Source of the DNA: Acidobacteriaceae bacterium
GTDB taxonomy: Bacteria; Acidobacteriota; Terriglobia; Terriglobales; Acidobacteriaceae
Direction of reading: 5' to 3'
Assembly (NCBI GenBank): GCA_030044455.1
Contig: JASHVU010000058.1
Span: 1-6,092 of the forward strand
DNA length: 6,092 bases
Made by a program: the position numbers and the translations under genes. The notes under the pieces are model-generated. The model was given only the letters and a program-made list of their open reading frames with translations, was not told the origin of the DNA and searched no databases. This document shows, piece by piece, positions 5,140-6,092 of the stretch (within the stretch, counting starts at the first letter, position 1; the number at the start of each line of letters is the position of its first letter).

Positions 5140-6092
5140 TTACGGCTCCAGCCTTAGCGTGTGCCTCGTCTGCACAGCCACGGCGCCAGATGTATAGGGC
5201 AGCGCGAACGTGGTCCCGTTGTACCAGTCATTCCATTGGTCGCGAAAGTAGGGGCTGAGCGGATTGCCGCTTTCTCCCAGCACAATGTTCTCAGTTGATC
5301 CGTCGATGTTGCTCCAGTCCATGGTGAAACGCTGCGATGGTGCAACGTCAGCGCCGATCTGCTTTACCGTGTCGCCATCGCCGCTCATCGACTGCGGGCC
5401 GGTGCCGGCGATGTGCCCCAGGAAGGGCAGAAACCGCGCCAGCGGGTGCTCGATGTCGATCTTGTGCCAGCTCCCATAACTCCAGAGCGAAACGTCGCCG
5501 GGCGCGTGGCCGTCGATGATGGCCTTGCGCACCGCGGCCGTCAGCAGTGCGTCCCAATTCTTGTACTTTGATGGCAGCCACTCGGGCCTGGCGTGCATCA
5601 CGATCTCTTCGAGGGCAAAGTTGCGTTCGCCCCAGTGGTAGTCGTACATGGTTTTGCCGAGTTTGGGCTCGAGGATCATCGGCCAGATTTCCTGGCGCGC
5701 GCGGGTCTCGATGGAGGCCGCCGCCGAGTTGGTCGTCAGCCGGCCGTCCCACTTGCGCATCAGGTCCGCGGCCTGACGCATGCGCGCGTCGCCATTGCCC
5801 TCGGGTCCGGGAGTGTGGTCGATGGCGTAGGCGAAGCGATGGCCAAACTCCTGGTCCACCTCGCTATAGATATCGGTTTGCGTAGTCAGCATGTCCTGGG
5901 GTGTCAGCTGGTCGCGGCCGTTGAGCAACTTGTAGATGCGCTCGACGCGATAGGGATCGATCCACTCGTCGGTGAGTTGATAGGGAGATTGGTCGGTGGT
6001 GACGCGGGAGTTGGCGGTGGCCAGAAAACCGGATGGGGGATCGAAAGCGTTGGGCATCTGGTCGAAGGGGATGTAAATCAGGCAGATTCCGG
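5140..6092 (-). CDS. Penicillin acylase (penicillin amidase) family protein, C-terminal 316 residues (5' end outside window)
   Basis: The reading frame is open to the window edge, beginning GICLIYIPFDQMPNAF, and ends at TAA 5142-5140. The sequence is the C-terminal part of the beta chain of an Ntn-hydrolase that cleaves amide side chains (beta-lactam acyl groups, N-acyl homoserine lactones or other amides), usually after export and self-processing. Family-like landmarks in order: PPSGFLATANSRVT, whose Asn matches the conserved oxyanion-hole region; SLWSYGSWHKIDIEHPLA; the SGDGDTVKQI stretch; RFTMDWSNIDGSTENIVLGESGNPLSPYFRDQW; and the short end TRHTLRLEP. The catalytic N-terminal Ser of the beta chain, alpha chain and signal peptide lie upstream, so activity cannot be judged. 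Family members are commonly near 800 residues. The substrate is unknown. The membrane-protein gene follows 77 bases downstream on the same strand. Confidence 0.93.
   Translation of the reverse strand, partial: GICLIYIPFDQMPNAFDPPSGFLATANSRVTTDQSPYQLTDEWIDPYRVERIYKLLNGRDQLTPQDMLTTQTDIYSEVDQEFGHRFAYAIDHTPGPEGNGDARMRQAADLMRKWDGRLTTNSAAASIETRARQEIWPMILEPKLGKTMYDYHWGERNFALEEIVMHARPEWLPSKYKNWDALLTAAVRKAIIDGHAPGDVSLWSYGSWHKIDIEHPLARFLPFLGHIAGTGPQSMSGDGDTVKQIGADVAPSQRFTMDWSNIDGSTENIVLGESGNPLSPYFRDQWNDWYNGTTFALPYTSGAVAVQTRHTLRLEP

Noticed and set aside
4628..5197. Plus-strand 189-codon open frame
   Set aside because: Antisense to the start of the membrane-protein gene and the acylase end. Composition is a Gly/Glu/Arg-rich shadow, with no ribosome binding site or recognisable domain.
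1..6092. CRISPR array, tRNA, rRNA, insertion sequence or prophage genes
   Set aside because: No regularly spaced repeats, cloverleaf, conserved rRNA sequence, transposase or integrase could be seen on either strand.

Overview
This looks like a chromosomal piece of a GC-rich Gram-negative bacterium. The best guess is Acidobacteriota (Terriglobia-like), from the style of the penicillin acylase C-terminus, the polyprenyl synthase and the PTPS-related membrane protein. That assignment is recognition by eye, not a search result. No rRNA, tRNA, CRISPR array, transposase, integrase or phage gene is visible, and no stretch over 300 bases lacks a gene.

Left part (1-1081). The window opens inside the 3' end of a plus-strand gene for a charged, helical protein (stop at 172-174). 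A structured intergenic stretch with nested inverted repeats follows. Next is a 114-residue orphan protein with a putative two-helix membrane hairpin (338-682). It converges on a minus-strand MIP18/DUF59-family metal-sulfur cluster assembly factor (752-1081).

Middle part (1160-3067). Reading leftwards on the minus strand, the order is a polyprenyl (probably farnesyl) diphosphate synthase, ispA (1665-2555), a small four-helix membrane protein (1160-1615), then the DUF59 gene. The three are co-directional with gaps of 49 and 78 bases and may be one transcription unit. Isoprenoid precursor enzymes IspG and IspH are Fe-S proteins, so an ispA/Fe-S neighbourhood makes sense, but the link is inference. 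Divergent from ispA, across a 212-base gap (2556-2767), is a plus-strand antibiotic biosynthesis monooxygenase (ABM) domain protein (2768-3067) with a strong purine-rich ribosome binding site. The rest of that gap shows only a weak promoter candidate for ispA.

Right part (3113-6092). On the minus strand, a penicillin acylase-family Ntn-hydrolase (5' end outside the window) is followed after 77 bases by a 649-residue polytopic membrane protein of the PTPS-related/GT-C-like type. The most unusual feature lies inside this second gene: two related GC-rich palindromic elements (around 4427-4455 and 4998-5026), read in frame, one in the N-terminal tail and one in an enlarged loop between membrane helices. 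They look like copies of a dispersed palindromic repeat absorbed into a coding sequence.

No new defence, mobile or biosynthetic system can be supported. The remaining genes look like ordinary housekeeping or accessory functions.
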